NCBI GenBank assembly: GCA_035293805.1
Contig: DATGMD010000077.1
Span: 1-50,760, forward strand
Origin: JAJPHF01 sp035293805
GTDB taxonomy: Bacteria; Chloroflexota; UBA6077; JAJPHF01
DNA: 50,760 nt
Reading direction: 5' to 3'
Shown: positions 33,097-44,016 of the stretch, piece after piece
How the letters are laid out: each line of letters opens with the position of its first letter
Position numbering within the stretch: the first letter of the stretch is position 1
The notes under the pieces: model-generated
Told to the model about the DNA's origin: nothing
Seen by the model: the letters and a program-made list of their open reading frames with translations, nothing else
The model's database searches: none
Position numbers and translations under genes: made by a program

Positions 33097-33134
33097 GCTG
33101 AGAGCTGAAAGCTGAGAGCTGAAAGCTGAGAGAC
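33097..33134 (+). repeat. Tandem GCTGARA heptamer repeat before the VWA gene
   Basis: Five heptamers follow in register (GCTGAGA, GCTGAAA, GCTGAGA, GCTGAAA, GCTGAGA), forming a 14-bp repeat of about 2.7 copies. It ends two bases before the ATG at 33135, so it occupies the place where the ribosome site should be. The 95 bases before it are less GC-rich than their surroundings. Confidence 0.75.
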
Positions 33135-35366
33135 ATGCGTTACTATCGCTACTCGCGTTGGGACGGCACACAGCAGATCGAGCCGTTCGACCCGGAGGAG
33201 CTGCTGGAGCAGCTCTCGGACGATCTGCTGGCCGACGGCGACCTGCGCAGCGGGCTGCAGCGGCTGATGCAGATGGGCCACCGCAGCCCGTCCGGCGACC
33301 GCATGATGGGCCTGCAGCAGCTCCTGGAGCGCCTGCGCCAGCAGCGGCAGCAGCAGCTCAACCGCTTCCAGCTCAACGACGTGATGAAAGAGATCCAGGA
33401 GAAGCTGGACGAGGTGCTGCGCACCGAGCGCGCGGGCATCGACCGGCGGCTGGCCGAAGCGCGTCAGCGCGCGGAGGGGGGACAGCAGAGCCAGCCGGAC
33501 CAGGCCGGCGAGCAGGGCGAGCAGGGCCCAGACGGGGACCGGGCGCCGAGCGGCCAGCAGACCCGGCAAGGGCAGCAGGCGCCGGGCAGTCGAGGGCAAC
33601 GCGGCCAACGCGGCCAGCAGGGGCAGCAGGGGGGCCAGCGGCAGCCGGGCGGCCAGGCGCAGGCGGGCAGCGAGGGGCAGCCGGGCGGCGAGCAGGACGG
33701 AGGGCTGGACGCCGAGACGCTGCGCCGCATGTTAGAGAACATGGCGGCCAAGAAGCAGCAGTTCCTCGACGAGCTGCCGAAGGATCTGGGCGGCGCCGTA
33801 AAGGCGCTGACAGAGTACGAGTTCATGGACCCCGAGGCCCAGCAGCTGTTCCAGGAGCTGCTGCAGATGCTGCAGCAGCAGGTCATGCAGTCCTACTTCC
33901 AGGGAATGCAGCAGGGCTTGCAGCAGATCACCCCGGAGGACTTGCGCCGCACGAACCAGATGCTGCGCGAGCTGAACGAGATGCTGCGCGAGCGGCAAGA
34001 GGGCGGCAACCCCGACTTCCAGAACTTCATGGAGAAGTACGGCGAGTTCTTCCCGCCCGGCATGGAGAACCTGGACGACCTGGTGCAGCACTTGCAGCAG
34101 CGGATGGCCGCCATGCAGTCGCTGCTGGACAGCATGACGCCCCAGCAGCGCCGCGAGCTGCAAGACCTCATGGAGAGCCTGTTCCAGAACCAGGAGATGC
34201 AGCAGGAGCTAGACGAGCTGGCGATGAACCTGGAGCAGCTCTATCCGATGGGCTCCATGCGGCGGCAGTACCCCTTCCAGGGCGACGACTCGCTGTCCTT
34301 CATGGAGGCCATGCGGCTCATGCAAGAGCTGCAGGAGATGGACCAGCTCGAGAAGCAGCTTCAGCGCGCGCGCGATCCCCAGGCGCTCGACCAGATCGAC
34401 GCCGACCGCGTGCGCGAGCTGCTGGGCGAGGAGGCCGCGCGCTCGCTCGAGCAGCTCAAGCAGCTCACCAAGATGCTCGAAGAGGCCGGCTACATCGTCA
34501 AGAAGGGCAACCGCTGGGAGCTGACGCCGCGCGGCATCCGCCGCATCGGCCAGAAGGCGCTGCGCGACATCTTCCAGCACCTCAAGCGGGACAACTTTGG
34601 CAAGCACGAGAGCCGCTTCCGGGGCACGGGCGGCGAGCGGATGGACGAGAGCAAGGTCTACGAGTTTGGCGACACGTTCTTGCTCGACCTCCAACGGACG
34701 GTGATGAACGGCGTCATGCGGCAGGGGCCGGGCAGCCCGGTCAAGCTGACGCCCGACGACTTCGAGGTGTACCGCACGGAGCTGATGACGCAGTGCGCCA
34801 CGGTACTGCTACTCGACATGAGCCGCTCGATGTTCCTGCGCGGCTGCATCACGGCCGCCAAGAAGGTCGCCATCGCCCTGAACTCGCTGATCCGCGGGCA
34901 GTACCCGCGCGACGCGCTCTACGTCGTGCCGTTCTCCTACTACGCGCGCGAGATCAAGCCCGAGGAGCTACCGCGCCTGACCTGGAACGAGTGGGGCTAC
35001 GGCACGAACATGCAGCACGCCTTCATGCTGTCGCGCCAGCTCCTCGCTCGTCACAAGGGCGGCACCCGCCAGATCATCTTGATCACGGACGGCGAGCCGA
35101 CGGCCTACTTCGAAGGCGGGCAGATCGAGTTCTCCTACCCGCCGACCTACCGCACCTTCCAGGAGACGCTGCGCGAGGTGGGCCGCTGCACGCGCGAGAA
35201 CGTCGTCATCAACACGTTCATGCTGGAGCGCGGCCACTACCTCATCGACTTCGTCGAGCAGATGACGAAGATCAACCGCGGCCGCGCCTTTTACGCGACG
35301 CCCGAGCGCCTCGGCGAGTATATCCTCGTCGATTACGTCGACAACAAACGGAAGAAGGTCCACTAG
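33135..35366 (+). CDS. VWA-domain protein with glutamine-rich linker (chelatase partner)
   Basis: The protein has 743 residues. It begins with MRYYRYSRWDGTQQIEPFDP, then helical segments and a low-complexity Gln/Gly stretch at about 115-195, a long Gln/Met-rich coiled-coil-like region (about 205-450), and a C-terminal VWA domain at about 555-740. The metal-ion site is intact: DMSRSM (Asp-x-Ser-x-Ser, about 562-567), the Thr in YGTNMQHAF and the Asp of ITDGEPTAYF. Such VWA proteins pair with MoxR/ChlI ATPases, here the previous gene. No membrane segment is seen, so the complex is probably cytoplasmic. A second long open frame over the same bases (33158-35548) is a shadow. Confidence 0.88.
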   Translation: MRYYRYSRWDGTQQIEPFDPEELLEQLSDDLLADGDLRSGLQRLMQMGHRSPSGDRMMGLQQLLERLRQQRQQQLNRFQLNDVMKEIQEKLDEVLRTERAGIDRRLAEARQRAEGGQQSQPDQAGEQGEQGPDGDRAPSGQQTRQGQQAPGSRGQRGQRGQQGQQGGQRQPGGQAQAGSEGQPGGEQDGGLDAETLRRMLENMAAKKQQFLDELPKDLGGAVKALTEYEFMDPEAQQLFQELLQMLQQQVMQSYFQGMQQGLQQITPEDLRRTNQMLRELNEMLRERQEGGNPDFQNFMEKYGEFFPPGMENLDDLVQHLQQRMAAMQSLLDSMTPQQRRELQDLMESLFQNQEMQQELDELAMNLEQLYPMGSMRRQYPFQGDDSLSFMEAMRLMQELQEMDQLEKQLQRARDPQALDQIDADRVRELLGEEAARSLEQLKQLTKMLEEAGYIVKKGNRWELTPRGIRRIGQKALRDIFQHLKRDNFGKHESRFRGTGGERMDESKVYEFGDTFLLDLQRTVMNGVMRQGPGSPVKLTPDDFEVYRTELMTQCATVLLLDMSRSMFLRGCITAAKKVAIALNSLIRGQYPRDALYVVPFSYYAREIKPEELPRLTWNEWGYGTNMQHAFMLSRQLLARHKGGTRQIILITDGEPTAYFEGGQIEFSYPPTYRTFQETLREVGRCTRENVVINTFMLERGHYLIDFVEQMTKINRGRAFYATPERLGEYILVDYVDNKRKKVH

Positions 35367-35400
35367 CCACGCGCGATCGGCGTCGGCCTTCCGAACGCCC

Positions 35401-35447
35401 TCGCGGCCAACGGGCGGACCGCGCGCCGGTCCGCCCGTTGGCCGCGA
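35401..35447. terminator. 20-bp perfect inverted repeat after the VWA gene
   Basis: Arms 35401-35420 and 35428-35447 pair perfectly with a 7-base loop, 35 bases after the stop codon. There is no T-tract. It is the most likely end of the AAA/VWA transcript. The remaining sequence to 35791 holds no convincing gene or promoter. Confidence 0.7.
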
Positions 35448-35791
35448 GACGGACCGCGCGCGGGACCAGCAGTTCGCCGGCGGCCGCGCCGGCCTCCCCG
35501 TCCGGGCATCCGGTTACGCCCACGCCAGGGAGCGACGTGCGACCGTGAAGGCGCGGACAAGGGGGCTAGCCCCAGTAAGCAACGGGGGAGCATCCTGGCG
35601 AAAGCGGGGGCCGCCCCTCTCCCCACGGCCTCCGCCGGCGCGATATCCTCGCTATGTCAAGCATCGCGCGGGGGGCGCCCGGCGCGCGCCCCCCGCGCGC
35701 TCGCGGCTCCCGGCACGGCACTGACGGTGGCACAGAACCTGCGGGCACGGCCCGCCGTCTGCAGCAGACGCATATTGAGTGGGAGATGACG

Positions 35792-37360
35792 ATGCCAGCT
35801 CTCCGGCGCCTGTGGCTCGCGTTCATCCTGGTCACCCTCTCGGCGCTAGCTCTGGCCCCGCCCACCCCGCCCGTTACCGCGCAAACGGCCACGCCGACCG
35901 TTGCCCCGACCGAAACGCCCACTGCCACGCCCACCGAGCCGGCGACGGCGACGCCCACGGCGGCGAGCACCGCGACCGCGGCGCCGACCGGCACGGCCAC
36001 GCCGACCGCGATTCCCACCGCCGGCCCGACGCTGACTCCCGGGACGGTCCCGGCCGCCAACACGGTATACGTCCCGCTGATCCTGAACCGCGCCGCACAG
36101 CTTGAAACCGGCGTGCAGGTGCAGAACCTGAGCGGCGCCACGGCCACCGTGTCGATCACCTATTACGATCAGGACGGCCGCACTGTACCGCAGTGGGTGG
36201 ATTCCGCGAGTGTGGGGCCGAACGCCTCGACGACCTTCTACACCCCGGCGAACACGAACCTACCGGCCGGCTTCGTCGGCTCGGCGGTCGTTCAGTCCAA
36301 CCAGCCCATCGGCGCCATCGTGAATGAGCAGACCCAGCCCGACGCCAGCCCGTTCTACGTAGGCACCTTCGACGCGCCGCGCACGCCCGCCACCTCGGTG
36401 TTCGTGCCCTACGCCGTAAAGCAAGTCGGCAGCCGCTCCAGCACGATCACCGTGCAGAACGCCGGCACGGCGCCGGCGAGCGTCGAAGCACGCTTCTTCA
36501 CGCCGGACGGCCTGGCGGGGCGCTTCCAGGTGTTCATTCCCGCCCTCGCCTCGCGGCGCATCGCGCTCTCCGACCGCCCCGAGCTACCGGGCAACATGGA
36601 TGCCGCCGCCGTCCTGCTCTCCGACCAGCCCATCGTCGCGATCGGCGACGTCTACGATAGCAGCACCGGAATCTTCCAGCTCTCGACCGGCGGTACCGGT
36701 GGGTCCACCGCCCAGCTGGCGCCGCTACTGTTCAAGGCCCGGAACGGCTGGGACAGCGAGATCCGGGTCCAGAACACGACTAGTGGCGCCGTGACGGTCC
36801 GCGTGAGCGTGCAGCCGACGGGCGGCGGGGCCCAAATCACCACCGCGCCCGTCACCGTGGCCCCGAATAGCCCCTACACCTTCCGGCCCACGGACGTGCC
36901 CGACCTGGCGCCCGGGCTCGTCGCCTCCGCGCAGGTCCAGGCCAGCGGCAACGTTATGGCGGTCGTGTCGGAGTACAACCTCGGCAACAACACGGGCATG
37001 GCCTACAACGCCTTCGACCCGGCCGGGGCCACCCCCCGCATCAGCGTGCCGCTGATCTTCAAGGACCGGAACGGCTTCAACACCGGTGTGCAGGTCCAGA
37101 ACGTGGACAACACCGACGCCCAGGCGCGCATCACCTACACGCTCTCGACGGGCGCGACCGCGGTGGACTTCGCCGTGGTGCCCGCCGGCGGCTCGTACAC
37201 CTTCTATCAGCCGGACAACCAGGACCTGCCGGCTGGGTCCGTTGGCTCGGCCGTCGTCGAGAACATCGCCGGCGGCCAGCGGCTCGTGGCCATCGTGAAC
37301 GAGGTGAACTACGCCCGCGGCGGCGACGCCTCCTCGACCTACGAGGGCCTGAACTACTAG
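35792..37360 (+). CDS. Secreted surface protein with Thr/Pro linker and repeated beta modules
   Basis: From ATG 35792 (GGGAG seven bases before) the protein has 522 residues. A signal peptide (about 1-30, ending near PPVTAQ) is followed by a TPT/TAT-rich linker (about 31-88) and four related modules of roughly 110 residues. Each begins like VPLIFKDRNGFNTGVQVQNV and ends like YTFYQPDNQDLPAGSVGSAV followed by AIVNE. The modules look like exported Ig-like or hydrophobin-like beta domains seen in Chloroflexota surface proteins; I do not know a function. It has no C-terminal anchor or sorting motif. ATG 35786 is an alternative; the frame is open earlier but non-coding in appearance. Confidence 0.85.
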   Translation: MPALRRLWLAFILVTLSALALAPPTPPVTAQTATPTVAPTETPTATPTEPATATPTAASTATAAPTGTATPTAIPTAGPTLTPGTVPAANTVYVPLILNRAAQLETGVQVQNLSGATATVSITYYDQDGRTVPQWVDSASVGPNASTTFYTPANTNLPAGFVGSAVVQSNQPIGAIVNEQTQPDASPFYVGTFDAPRTPATSVFVPYAVKQVGSRSSTITVQNAGTAPASVEARFFTPDGLAGRFQVFIPALASRRIALSDRPELPGNMDAAAVLLSDQPIVAIGDVYDSSTGIFQLSTGGTGGSTAQLAPLLFKARNGWDSEIRVQNTTSGAVTVRVSVQPTGGGAQITTAPVTVAPNSPYTFRPTDVPDLAPGLVASAQVQASGNVMAVVSEYNLGNNTGMAYNAFDPAGATPRISVPLIFKDRNGFNTGVQVQNVDNTDAQARITYTLSTGATAVDFAVVPAGGSYTFYQPDNQDLPAGSVGSAVVENIAGGQRLVAIVNEVNYARGGDASSTYEGLNY

Positions 37361-37373
37361 CGCTCGACGAGCA

Positions 37374-37471
37374 GGAGTCGGCGACCCGCGGTCACGCGCG
37401 TGCCAGCGCGCTGGCGCACGCGGCCGGTGCGGTGCGCGCGCCGGCGCGCGGGACCGCGGGTCGCCGACTCC
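37374..37471. repeat. Nested inverted repeat between surface-protein gene and next promoter
   Basis: Perfect 20-bp arms at 37374-37393 and 37452-37471 enclose 58 bases that themselves contain the palindrome GCCAGCGCGCTGGC and other GC-rich pairing stretches. The right arm ends eight bases before a TATAAT. It may serve as terminator for the surface-protein gene and as a structured border to the next promoter. Confidence 0.7.
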
Positions 37472-37478
37472 CGACGGC

Positions 37479-37484
37479 TATAAT
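37479..37484 (+). promoter_or_regulatory. -10 element for the glycine-zipper protein gene
   Basis: A perfect TATAAT lies just after the inverted repeat. No good -35 is seen at 16-18 bp. Transcription would begin near 37491, which rules out translation starts at or before 37483. Confidence 0.4.
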
Positions 37485-37563
37485 GGGGCGGATTTGCAGG
37501 TCGCGGGAGGCGTTGCATGGCGGAACGCAGGTGGACACCCAGCGCCGCGCCAGCGGCGGCCCA

Positions 37564-37821
37564 ATGAGCGACCCGACGGACGACGCGCCGCGCGGCCGGC
37601 CGCCGGGGCCGCCGCCGGTGAACATGACCCGCGAGTTAATCGGCTCGGCGCTGGGAGCCCTCGCGGGTGCCGTCATCGCGCAGGCGCTAGGCGGCGAGAA
37701 GGAGACGATCGTCGCCGCGGCCATCGCGGGCGGGTTCGTCGGGCCGGGGCTGCTGACCACTGTCCGCCGGGGCTGGCGCGCCCGGCGCGGCCGCCGCGAT
37801 GGCCCCCCGCCCCCCGACTGA
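37564..37821 (+). CDS. Small glycine-zipper membrane protein
   Basis: From ATG 37564 the product has 85 residues: a Pro/Asp-rich start, then a Gly/Ala-zipper hydrophobic region GSALGALAGAVIAQALGGEK followed by TIVAAAIAGGFVGPGLL, and an Arg-rich tail. The pattern suggests a short membrane hairpin. No family is recognised. The start is uncertain: GTG 37531 in the same frame is possible, and earlier starts overlap the -10 element. Codons are mostly G/C-ending from 37564 on, which supports this choice. Confidence 0.6.
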   Translation: MSDPTDDAPRGRPPGPPPVNMTRELIGSALGALAGAVIAQALGGEKETIVAAAIAGGFVGPGLLTTVRRGWRARRGRRDGPPPPD

Positions 37822-37826
37822 GCGCC

Positions 37827-38513
37827 CTAGCGGCGCGCTGCCCACGGTCCGACTGGCGCCGAACGCGCGAGCAACCGCGCGGCGGCGCGTGCCACGCGCT
37901 CGTAGTAGCGCCCGCTACGCGGGACGAGCGTGCCGCGGGCGAGCACCACCGGGTCCTCCCGCCAGCCAGCGGCACCCAGCAGCCAACCGCGCGTTCGGGC
38001 GTGCCGCACGGCGCCGCGGGCGAGCGCGGCCAGCGTCGCGGCAGGCAGCGCGGCGACACCATCCACCTCGGCCGGGTCAGGGCGGTAAGCGTCGAGCGGC
38101 TGGTCGCAGCGCAGCAGGTACACATCCTGGTACTCGCGGTCCCGCAGGCCATCGGGATAACGAATGATCTCCCGATGCCGCTCCAGCCAGACGAGCGCCT
38201 CGGCCGGCGCAACGATCCCTAGCTCCTCTGCCAGCTCGCGCAGCCCGCCGGCCACGCTCTCGCCGGGGCGATAGTGACCGGCGGCGCTCACGTCCCAGGC
38301 GCCCGGGTGCGTGTCCTTCGTGCGCGCCCGCCGCTGCAGAATCAGCTCCGCCCCGCGCCGCCCCGCGCGCACGATCCAGCAGTGGAAGGAGCGGTGCCAC
38401 AGGCCCTCCCGGTGGACCAGGCCACGAGGGCGCCCGGCGGGCAGCGGCCGGCCGCACTCGTCGCAGACCGCGAGCAGTTCGTCCGCGGGCGCGAGATCGT
38501 GCACTCCAGTCAC
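37827..38513 (-). CDS. Nudix hydrolase (isopentenyl-diphosphate isomerase-like branch)
   Basis: The product has 228 residues from GTG 38513, with CAGGAG six bases before it. The N-terminal strand ELLAVCDECGRPLPAGRPRG resembles the DENG-P-G start of YfcD/Idi-like Nudix proteins, but with Cys residues forming a CxxC. Then come VHREGLWHRSFHCWIV and the Nudix box GHYRPGESVAGGLRELAEELGI (G-x5-E-x7-R-E-x2-E-E-x-G-I) at about 90-111. Family members hydrolyse nucleoside or other diphosphates; the substrate is unknown. Upstream codons in the same frame are open but implausible. It converges with the glycine-zipper gene, the stops being five bases apart. Confidence 0.88.
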   Translation of the reverse strand: MTGVHDLAPADELLAVCDECGRPLPAGRPRGLVHREGLWHRSFHCWIVRAGRRGAELILQRRARTKDTHPGAWDVSAAGHYRPGESVAGGLRELAEELGIVAPAEALVWLERHREIIRYPDGLRDREYQDVYLLRCDQPLDAYRPDPAEVDGVAALPAATLAALARGAVRHARTRGWLLGAAGWREDPVVLARGTLVPRSGRYYERVARAAARLLARSAPVGPWAARR

Positions 38514-38670
38514 CTTGCGCTCCTGTTCGCGCGGCTCGCGCGGGCGACGGGTCGTGGGACCAATTGATAGAATACCAGGATACGACCGGGCGACAGCTAC
38601 AGCCCCCTCCGAGAGCGCTGAGTGAGATTGCAAGCTTTCATAACTATGCCGCGCGGCAGGTACCGCCTGA

Positions 38671-39918
38671 ATGGCTAACCGCCCTGCCGCTCGCCCCTTA
38701 CTGCCAGAGGCACCATCTCCGGATGTGCACCTGGCGCCAAGCGCACCCCACTCGGCCCGCGCCGTTCCGCCCGGCGCGGGCTGGGGCGCTATCGCCCTCA
38801 TGTGCCTATCGGTGGTCGGCCCGGCCTCGAATTACACGAACCACGGGCCGCTGATACCGCTGATCTCGGCCGACCTCGGCTTGACGGCCGCGCAGGCCGG
38901 GCTCATGTCCACGGCCTTCTTCACCGGGCTCCTGCTGACGGCGCTCGTCGTCGGCTACCAGATCGACCGCGACGGCGGCAAGCGGGTGCTCGTCCCGAGC
39001 TTCGCGGTGCTCGTGGCCGGCAACCTGCTGGTGGCCTTCGTGCCCAACCTGGGGCTGCTGCTGCTGGCGAAGTTCATCGCCGGCCTGGGCGCCGGCGGTT
39101 GCTTCACCGCGGGGCTCAGCTACACGCGCGTGATGGCCCCACCGGGGCGCCGCTTCCTGGCTCAGGGGCTGTTCGGCGGTACCTACCTGGCGGTTTCCGG
39201 CAGCACGGTCTACCTGATGCCGGCGCTGGCGGCGCCGCTCGGGTGGCGGGGTGCCCTCCTGCTGACGGGCCTGGCGATCGGCGCGCTGGGCGTCGTCTAC
39301 GCCGTGCTGGCCCCGGGCGACCCGGGCATCCCAACGCCGGGCGGGATCTTCTACGCGCTCCGCAGCCGGGACGCCTGGATCCTCTCCTTCGTCCACATGT
39401 GCGGGTTCGGCCTGGCGATGGTCATGGCCACCTGGGCGGCAGTGTTCCTCGTCCACGACCGGGGGCTGCCACTCCAGGAGGCGAGCTTGCTCGGGTCGCT
39501 GGTGCTGCTGGGCGGCGTCGCCTGGCGCCCACTTGGCGGCGCGCTCGTCGACCGACGGGTCATCGGCTCGCTCCGGCTGATGCGCCTGTCGCTGGTGGTC
39601 GCCATCGGCGGGCTCATCTGGCTGGCGCTCGGCTGGGCCGGCCTGGCGGGCGCCGTGCTGGGGCTGCTGGTCGTCGGCTTGGGCACTAGCCTCCCCTACG
39701 CCGCGGTGTTCAACGGCGCCGCGCTCAGCGTCCCGGAGAGCCCCGCGTCGGCGCAGGCGCTGGTCGGCTGGGCAGGCGCATTCCTCGTGCTGCTCGGGCC
39801 GCCCATCGTCGGCGCGCTGCTGGAGACCACCGGCTCGTTCGCGGCGGGCTACCTCGTGCTGGCGGCGTTCGTCGTGGCCACGCTCGTCGGCACTCGCTGG
39901 CTGCGGCTGGAGCGCTAG
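38671..39918 (+). CDS. MFS transporter (12 helices)
   Basis: The 415-residue protein has a 35-residue Pro/Ala-rich start and 12 hydrophobic segments. Motif A-like GYQIDRDGGKRVLVPSFAVL follows helix 2, and GPLIPLISADLGLTAAQAGL, AKFIAGLGAGGCFTAGLSYT and FLVHDRGLPLQEASLLGSLV match general MFS layout, most like the nitrate/cyanate-type or CynX-like members. The N-terminus is uncertain because no strong ribosome site lies before ATG 38671. A TAGAAT at 38568-38573 may be its -10. Neighbouring genes give no hint of its substrate. Confidence 0.85.
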   Translation: MANRPAARPLLPEAPSPDVHLAPSAPHSARAVPPGAGWGAIALMCLSVVGPASNYTNHGPLIPLISADLGLTAAQAGLMSTAFFTGLLLTALVVGYQIDRDGGKRVLVPSFAVLVAGNLLVAFVPNLGLLLLAKFIAGLGAGGCFTAGLSYTRVMAPPGRRFLAQGLFGGTYLAVSGSTVYLMPALAAPLGWRGALLLTGLAIGALGVVYAVLAPGDPGIPTPGGIFYALRSRDAWILSFVHMCGFGLAMVMATWAAVFLVHDRGLPLQEASLLGSLVLLGGVAWRPLGGALVDRRVIGSLRLMRLSLVVAIGGLIWLALGWAGLAGAVLGLLVVGLGTSLPYAAVFNGAALSVPESPASAQALVGWAGAFLVLLGPPIVGALLETTGSFAAGYLVLAAFVVATLVGTRWLRLER

Positions 39919-40052
39919 GCTATCCGCCAGCCGCGGATTCTCGCGATGGCCGCACGCCTGTCGGAGCCCCGACGCCCGCCCCGCCCTCTGCCCGAGCCTT
40001 GCTCCGGCCGTGCGGTCGGGCGCAGGGCGGAGCGCTCCTCGCTCACTTTAGA

Positions 40053-40082
40053 TTAGCAATTTCCCGCACAAACGTTTATAAT
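40053..40082 (+). promoter_or_regulatory. clpC promoter
   Basis: TTAGCA (40053-40058), an 18-bp spacer and TATAAT (40077-40082) lie in an AT-rich stretch 56 bases before the clpC start. I see neither a full CIRCE inverted repeat nor CtsR-type heptads around it. Confidence 0.6.
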
Positions 40083-40137
40083 GACGTTGTGAGTGCCGGC
40101 GAGCGGCGAGCCGCGGCCGGCCGGAGGTTTGGGGCAC

Positions 40138-42588
<2,451 letters not shown>

Positions 42589-42611
42589 CAACCAGTCGGC
42601 TCATCCGCGAG

Positions 42612-42645
42612 ACGCCACGGGCTGGGAATTCCCAGCCCGTGGCGT
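42612..42645. terminator. 34-base palindromic terminator after clpC
   Basis: A perfect 17+17 palindrome, centred on GGGAATTCCC, is followed on the plus strand by a TTTT tract. It lies 24 bases after the clpC stop. Confidence 0.85.
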
Positions 42646-42737
42646 TTTCGTGTCACCGTAATCTTTGACCCTCTGCAACGGCAGCCCATATAGTCTGCCA
42701 CAAGCGCACGGCGCCAACCTCCGCCTGGGGTGCCATC

Positions 42738-43610
42738 GTGAGACGACTACCCTTGCTCCTGACGCTCGCGTTGCTCGGCGGCTGCGCGGCGCCGCCCGTC
42801 AGCGGCAGCACCAGCCCGAGCGGCGGCACGCCGCCGCTCACCGCCATCGTCACGTCATCCGATCTCGCGGTGGGGCCGAATCATTTCGGCCTCGCGCTAT
42901 TGAACGACAAGAATCAGCCGGTGGCCGACGCACCCGTTCAGTTGAGCTTCTTCGACCTGAGCGGCGAGCAGCCGGTTCCCCTGACCGACGCGACCCCCAC
43001 CTGGCGCCGCCCCGGCTCGGAGTGGAACCGCGGGCAGTACAAGGCCGACATCACGTTCCAGCGCGCCGGCCCCTACGGCGTGCAGGCTTCGGTCGTGACG
43101 ACATCCGGCGCGGCGCCCCAGGTCGCCCGCACCCGCTTCGACGTGAAGGCACGCAGCGAGGCCCCGGCCGTCGGAGCGCTGGCGCCGCGCAGCCACAACC
43201 TGACGATCGCCGACAACGTCGACCCGATCGAGCTCTGTACGGCGACCGAGGAGACGTGTCGGGCGACCCGCGACCTGCGCCAGCTGACTATCGCGGACGC
43301 GATCGACCAGGGCAAGCCGCTCGTCGTGCTGTTCGCGACGCCGGGCTTCTGCACCAGCCAGACCTGCGGGCCGCAGCTCGACGTGCTGCAGTCGGTCGCG
43401 GAGCGCTACCGCGGGCGCGCAAACTTCATTCACGTCGAGATCTTCAGGGATCCGCAGGCCCGGACCGTGAATTCGACAGTCCAGGAATGGAACCTCCCGA
43501 GCGAGCCGTGGACGTTCGTCGTGGACAGCACGGGCCACATTGCCGACCGCTTTGACGGCATTACGGCCGGCGAGGAGATCGAGCAGGCGCTCCAGGCGCT
43601 GCTGAGCTGA
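42738..43610 (+). CDS. Lipoprotein with thioredoxin-like domain
   Basis: The 290-residue protein starts with a lipoprotein signal (LLLTLALLGGC, lipobox Cys16) and a Ser/Gly/Pro linker. Residues about 35-150 look like an exported beta-sandwich (AIVTSSDLAVGPNHFGLALL, APVQLSFFDL). Residues about 165-290 are a thioredoxin-like fold with VVLFATPGFCTSQTCGPQLD, where the usual C-x-x-C of thioredoxins is stretched to C-x4-C, then FIHVEIFRDP and PWTFVVDSTGHIADRFDG (cis-Pro region). It probably works at the outer membrane face in thiol or copper handling, like SCO/TlpA relatives, but the modified motif leaves this open. The start is GTG 42738. Confidence 0.82.
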   Translation: MRRLPLLLTLALLGGCAAPPVSGSTSPSGGTPPLTAIVTSSDLAVGPNHFGLALLNDKNQPVADAPVQLSFFDLSGEQPVPLTDATPTWRRPGSEWNRGQYKADITFQRAGPYGVQASVVTTSGAAPQVARTRFDVKARSEAPAVGALAPRSHNLTIADNVDPIELCTATEETCRATRDLRQLTIADAIDQGKPLVVLFATPGFCTSQTCGPQLDVLQSVAERYRGRANFIHVEIFRDPQARTVNSTVQEWNLPSEPWTFVVDSTGHIADRFDGITAGEEIEQALQALLS

Positions 43611-43619
43611 GCGGCAATC

Positions 43620-44015
43620 CTACGCGTCGTCGATCCGCGTCGCGAGCAATCCGTCCGGCGTCTGCTCATACGTGACGAGGACCGGCTGGGCAAGCGTCAT
43701 GTGCTCGCGCAAGTGCCCCGGGGTGACGTCCACGCCGGGGTCTACACGGAAGGTCAGCTCGCGGCCGTCGTCGGTCCGCACCGTCACGGCCTCCGTCACC
43801 GCGATGGACCGGGCCTGCACGTTCACGACCAGGCCACGCGCCTGCTGCACGCCCGTCTGGGCGTGCGCCTGACAGGCAACGCACCCCAGCAGCGCCAGCC
43901 CCACCAGCCCGAGAGCGATCACCAGCGAGGCGCCGCGCGGGGCGCCGGGTCGCCCGCGGATCGGCTCTGCGTTCTGGCCGCGCTGACCGCGTGGCGGCGG
44001 GAGCCCTACCACCAC
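43620..44015 (-). CDS. Small exported protein of unknown function
   Basis: The 131-residue frame starts with GTG 44015 just after the previous stop. A basic start is followed by a hydrophobic signal segment, ASLVIALGLVGLALLGCVAC (about 29-48), that could end in a lipobox-like LLGC. The mature part is beta-rich: GLVVNVQARSIAVTEAVTVR, ELTFRVDPGVDVTPGHLREH and VLVTYEQTPDGLLATRIDD. It resembles small OB-like exported domains such as DUF5666, but I cannot assign it firmly. It is the last gene of the C39-peptidase/YggX unit on this strand. Confidence 0.65.
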   Translation of the reverse strand: MVVGLPPPRGQRGQNAEPIRGRPGAPRGASLVIALGLVGLALLGCVACQAHAQTGVQQARGLVVNVQARSIAVTEAVTVRTDDGRELTFRVDPGVDVTPGHLREHMTLAQPVLVTYEQTPDGLLATRIDDA

Positions 44016-44016
44016 C

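Noticed and set aside
33097..33134. Tandem repeats as a CRISPR array
   Set aside because: The repeats are 7/14 bp, contiguous and without spacers.
33015..33608. Minus-strand frame encoding Leu/Ser/Phe-rich repeats (LSALSFQLSASS)
   Set aside because: The peptide is only the translation of the GCTGARA heptamer repeat; no start or domain supports it.
33158..35548. 796-codon open frame overlapping the VWA gene on the same strand
   Set aside because: Its translation is Ala/Arg/Gly/Pro-rich without motifs; it is a shadow of the VWA frame, which has a clear domain structure.
35881..36050. ACG/CCG-rich repeats in the surface-protein gene as a microsatellite or mobile element
   Set aside because: They are in frame and encode the TPT/TAT linker; typical coding low complexity.
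40053..40082. TTAGCA near clpC as half of a CIRCE (HrcA) operator
   Set aside because: The full TTAGCACTC-N9-GAGTGCTAA arrangement is absent; the hexamer is better read as a -35 element.
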